Assembly (NCBI RefSeq): GCF_003725535.1
Contig: NZ_RJSF01000009.1
Coordinates: forward strand, 14,321 to 78,320
Length of the DNA: 64,000 nt
Source: Nocardioides pocheonensis
Lineage (GTDB): Bacteria; Actinomycetota; Actinomycetes; Propionibacteriales; Nocardioidaceae
Reading direction: 5' to 3'
Below, piece after piece: positions 61,187 through 64,000 of this stretch (position 1 is its first letter; each line of letters begins with the position of its first letter). Position numbers and translations under genes: made by a program. The notes beneath the pieces were generated by a model that was given only the letters and a program-made list of their open reading frames with translations, made no database searches and was not told where the DNA came from.

Positions 61187-62446
61187 GTGACCTCGGAGCT
61201 CGCGCCGCCCGCCGCCCTCACCCGGCGCGGCGTGCCGGTGGACCCGACGCTGCGGATCCTCTCGCTCGGCACCTTGGTCAACCGCGCCTCCGGGGGCGCC
61301 GTGTTCACGACGTTCGCCCTGTACTTCACCCGCCACGTCGGGCTCGAGCCGGCCCAGGTCGGCCTCGCGCTCTCGGTGTCGGCCGCGGCGGGGGCGGTCG
61401 CGCAGGTGCCCGGCGGCCAGTGGGGTGACGTGCGCGGGCCGCGGGAGGTGATGCGCGACCTCACCGTGGTCACCGGCGTCGCCACGGCCTGCCTCGCCGT
61501 CGCCCGCAGCTTCGGCGCCCTGCTGGTCGTGATCACCGTGCTCGGTGCCGCGCAGATGGCCGGGAACGCGGTGCGCAACGGCTACATCGCCCGGATCGCG
61601 CCGGGCGGGTCGGGCGTGCGGTTCAAGGCCTACCTGCGCGCGGTCACGAACGTCGCGATGACCTTCGGCGCCCTCCTCGGCGGCATCGCGCTGTGGATCG
61701 ACCGGCCGTGGGCCTACGTCACCGTGTTCCTGCTCGACGGCGCCACCTCGGTGTTCACCGGGCTGCTCTTCCAGCGCCTCCCCCACCTGCCGGGGGTGCC
61801 GGCCCGCGGCGAGGGCGAGCCGAGGCTCGGCGTCGTGCGCGACCTGCCGTACGTCGCCGTCACGCTCCTCACCGGCGTGCTGTTCATGCACTTCGTGGTG
61901 CTCGAGATCGGCATCCCGCTGTGGATCAGCGAGCACACCTCCGCGCCGACGGCGCTGGTGGCGATCCTGCTCGGGCTGAACACGATCGCGGTCGCGGTCT
62001 TCCAGGTCCGGCTCAGCCGCGGCGCCGAGGGTGTGACCAGCGGCGCGCGGGCCGTGGCGCGCGGCGGCGTCCTCATCGCCGCCTCCTTCGTGCTGGTCGG
62101 CCTCACCGACGGGGCGGCCCGCGACGTGACGATCGCGGTGCTGTTCCTCTACGGGTGCGTGCACGTGGTCGGCGAGATGGTGTCCAGCAGCGGCCAGTGG
62201 GGCGTGTCGATGGGGCTCGCGCCCGTCGAGCGCCAGGGTCAGTACCAGGGCTTCGCCGGCCTCGCGTTCAGCCTCTCCCGGGTCGCGGCACCGACCCTGA
62301 TCACCACGCTCTGCATCGGCTGGGGCCGACCGGGCTGGTTCGTGCTGGCCGGCCTGATCCTGGCCGCCTCGCTGCTGATGCGACCGGTCGCCGCGTGGGG
62401 CCTGGCCACCCGGGAGCGGTACGGCGCGGCCACGGCCACCGGCTGA
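61187..62446 (+). CDS. MFS transporter
   Basis: 419 aa, twelve predicted helices. The loop 2-3 motif is GGQWGDVRGPREVM, the expected MFS signature in modified form. Major facilitator efflux-type permease; substrate unknown. GTG start with TACGTT six bases upstream: leaderless. An upstream in-frame start would read through repeat DNA and is rejected. Confidence 0.83.
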   Translation: MTSELAPPAALTRRGVPVDPTLRILSLGTLVNRASGGAVFTTFALYFTRHVGLEPAQVGLALSVSAAAGAVAQVPGGQWGDVRGPREVMRDLTVVTGVATACLAVARSFGALLVVITVLGAAQMAGNAVRNGYIARIAPGGSGVRFKAYLRAVTNVAMTFGALLGGIALWIDRPWAYVTVFLLDGATSVFTGLLFQRLPHLPGVPARGEGEPRLGVVRDLPYVAVTLLTGVLFMHFVVLEIGIPLWISEHTSAPTALVAILLGLNTIAVAVFQVRLSRGAEGVTSGARAVARGGVLIAASFVLVGLTDGAARDVTIAVLFLYGCVHVVGEMVSSSGQWGVSMGLAPVERQGQYQGFAGLAFSLSRVAAPTLITTLCIGWGRPGWFVLAGLILAASLLMRPVAAWGLATRERYGAATATG

Positions 62447-62449
62447 GCC

Positions 62450-62514
62450 GGATAGTCCGGCACGTTCGGCATCACTCCTGTCACAGAAGCCGTGCCGAAC
62501 GTGCCGGACTATCC
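62450..62514. terminator. 22-bp perfect inverted repeat before psuK
   Basis: Arms 62450-62471 and 62493-62514 match in all 22 bases, with a 21-nt loop. It follows the MFS stop by 3 nt and ends just before the -10 TAGGCT (62518-62523) of psuK. Too long and symmetric for an ordinary terminator; may be a palindromic repeat element. Confidence 0.65.
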
Positions 62515-62529
62515 CCCTAGGCTGCTGCC

Positions 62530-63444
62530 GTGGAGGCACAGGGAGACATCGTCGTGGTGGGCGGGATGAACGTGGACACGCTCGCCCGGATCAGCGGGGA
62601 CACGGTGCCGGGGAGCAGCAATCCCGGCGAGACCAGCACGGCGCACGGCGGGGTCGGGCGCAACGTGGCCGAGAACCTCGCCCGGCTCGGCAGCCCGGTG
62701 CGCCTGGTCGGGGTGGTCGGCGACGACGCGCACGGCTCCGACCTGCTGGCCCAGCTGCGCCTGCTCGACGTGGACTGCGCCGGCGTACGCCGGTCCGCGG
62801 ACCGCCCGACCGGCACCTACACCGCGGTGCTCGACCACGACGGCGCCCTGGTCATCGGCGTGGCCGACATGGCCGCCACCGACAGCCTCGGGCCCAACGA
62901 CGTGCCGGACGCCAGCCTGCGCGGCGCGAGCTGGCTGGTGCTCGACGGCAACCTGCGCCCCGACACGATCGCCCACTGCCTCGCAATCGCCGCCGAGTGG
63001 GACGTGCCCGTGGTGCTCGACCCCGTCGGCGTCACCAAGGCCGCGCGGCTCGGCCGCCTCCCCGGGCTGCACACGTTCACCCCGAACCACGACGAGCTGC
63101 TCGCGTGGGCCGGCACCGACGACCTCGACGCGGCCCGGGAGCACGCGCACGCCCAGGGCATCGAGGTGGTCTGGCTCCGCGAGGGCGCCGAGGGCAGCAC
63201 CCTGCACACCGGTGACGGCCGCCAGACCGCGCTCCGGCTTCCGCCGGCGCCGGTGGTCGACGTGACCGGCGCGGGCGACGCGATGCTGGCGGCGTACGTG
63301 CACCGGCTGCGCGCCGGCGACCCGGTGGTGCAGGCCGGGTGGTTCGCCACCGCGGCCGCCTGGCTGACGGTCGGGTCGCCGACCACCGTGCGCCACGACC
63401 TCACCGAGGACCTCGTCCACGGCACCCTGCAGGACCTGCGGTGA
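62530..63444 (+). CDS. psuK: PfkB-family sugar kinase, probable pseudouridine kinase
   Basis: 304 aa ribokinase-fold kinase. [15 protein letters not shown] near the N-terminus and [14 protein letters not shown] (catalytic Asp in GAGD) near the C-terminus are the PfkB signatures. The next gene is psuG, overlapping by GTGA, so pseudouridine is the likely substrate, phosphorylated at the 5'-position. GTG start preceded by TAGGCT at six bases. Confidence 0.83.
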   Translation: MEAQGDIVVVGGMNVDTLARISGDTVPGSSNPGETSTAHGGVGRNVAENLARLGSPVRLVGVVGDDAHGSDLLAQLRLLDVDCAGVRRSADRPTGTYTAVLDHDGALVIGVADMAATDSLGPNDVPDASLRGASWLVLDGNLRPDTIAHCLAIAAEWDVPVVLDPVGVTKAARLGRLPGLHTFTPNHDELLAWAGTDDLDAAREHAHAQGIEVVWLREGAEGSTLHTGDGRQTALRLPPAPVVDVTGAGDAMLAAYVHRLRAGDPVVQAGWFATAAAWLTVGSPTTVRHDLTEDLVHGTLQDLR

Positions 63445-64000
63445 GGGGCGCTCCGGACCTGCACCTCACCGACGAGGTGCGCGACGCGCTCGCCGAGGGC
63501 CGGCCAGTGGTGGCGCTGGAGAGCACGATCATCAGCCACGGCATGCCCTACCCCGACAACGTCGCGATGGCGCGCGAGGTCGAGGCCATCATCCGCGGCC
63601 ACGACGCGACGCCGGCGACGATCGCCGTCCTCGACGGCGTGCCCCGGATCGGGCTCGACGACGCCGCCCTCGAGCTGCTCGGCAAGGGCCAGCAGTCGAT
63701 CCGCAAGGTGAGCATCCGCGACCTGCCCTACGTGGTCGCCCGCAGGGAGCACGGGGCCACCACGGTGGCCGCGACCATGCGGCTGGCCGCCCTGGCCGGC
63801 ATCCGGGTGTTCACCACCGGCGGTCTCGGCGGCGTGCACCGCGGGGCCGCGACGACGATGGACGTCAGCGCAGACCTCACCGAGCTCTCGCTGACCGACG
63901 TCACCGTGATCTCCGCCGGGGTGAAGTCGATCCTCGACATCGGCCTGACCCTGGAGAAGCTCGAGACCCTCGGCGTGCCGGTGCTCGGCTACCGCACCGA
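63441..64000 (+). CDS. psuG: Pseudouridine-5'-phosphate glycosidase, truncated by window edge
   Basis: 186 codons visible, no stop before the edge. [14 protein letters not shown] (catalytic Glu27), [15 protein letters not shown] (Lys89), GGLGGVHRG and [28 protein letters not shown] are PsuG hallmarks. It splits pseudouridine 5'-phosphate into uracil and ribose 5-phosphate. Its GTG overlaps the psuK stop. Confidence 0.9.
   Translation, partial: MRGAPDLHLTDEVRDALAEGRPVVALESTIISHGMPYPDNVAMAREVEAIIRGHDATPATIAVLDGVPRIGLDDAALELLGKGQQSIRKVSIRDLPYVVARREHGATTVAATMRLAALAGIRVFTTGGLGGVHRGAATTMDVSADLTELSLTDVTVISAGVKSILDIGLTLEKLETLGVPVLGYRT

Overview
The window is a high-G+C actinobacterial chromosome segment, most likely from a Nocardioides-like member of the Nocardioidaceae. 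This rests on strong G/C bias at third codon positions, on gene families typical of that group (DUF3516 helicase, DUF222/HNH protein, DUF3052, DUF6318, DUF2630, NrdR next to B12-dependent NrdJ, LexA near a LysM protein), on the many leaderless start sites, and on a dispersed GGTTTCGAGG...CCTCAACCACC repeat. I found no rRNA, tRNA, CRISPR array, transposase or prophage module.

Left part (1-26 kb): a truncated repeat-rich secreted protein at the edge; housekeeping and metabolic singles (HD protein, DUF4031, enoyl-CoA hydratase family, DUF427, ScyD/ScyE-like secreted protein, an isolated HMG-CoA reductase with a divergent small HTH protein and an 18-bp perfect palindrome between them); a TetR/hydrolase pair; aldo/keto reductase; GT39-like membrane protein; PlsC-like acyltransferase; a DUF3516 helicase carrying an in-frame repeat insertion; a three-gene partner-switching operon (STAS, SpoIIE-type phosphatase, HATPase); glutamate-cysteine ligase family protein; PAP2; DUF222/HNH; DUF6941 with a possible leader peptide; a NERD protein; a DUF1326/DUF2182 pair.

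Middle (26-47.6 kb): methyltransferase, secreted PGRP amidase, FAD oxidoreductase, ECF sigma factor with an overlapping membrane-anchored partner, a NarL-type two-component system, a class II UvrA, then a compositionally distinct candidate defence island (38.3-43.8 kb): NERD-TM protein, divergent PLD-helicase-DUF3427 protein, and an Mrr-type endonuclease. NrdJ and NrdR follow, with two NrdR-box-like sites 31 bp apart upstream of nrdR.

Right part (47.9-64 kb): small conserved actinobacterial proteins, a lipoprotein/secreted protein pair, lysoplasmalogenase, a 32-nt tandem-repeat tract, the SOS-linked LysM protein with three LexA boxes, two more NarL-type kinase/regulator pairs, a paralogue of the 25.4-kb FIQ..Q protein, a 125-bp duplicated repeat block, lexA with its own box, a secreted PepSY-like protein, an MFS transporter, and a pseudouridine catabolism pair (psuK and truncated psuG) at the right edge.

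The strongest unusual signal is the dispersed repeat family. It occurs between genes and also lies in frame inside at least four protein genes (helicase, nrdJ twice, nrdR C-terminus, LysM protein), read in different frames and orientations. The second is the divergent NERD/PLD-helicase/Mrr group.
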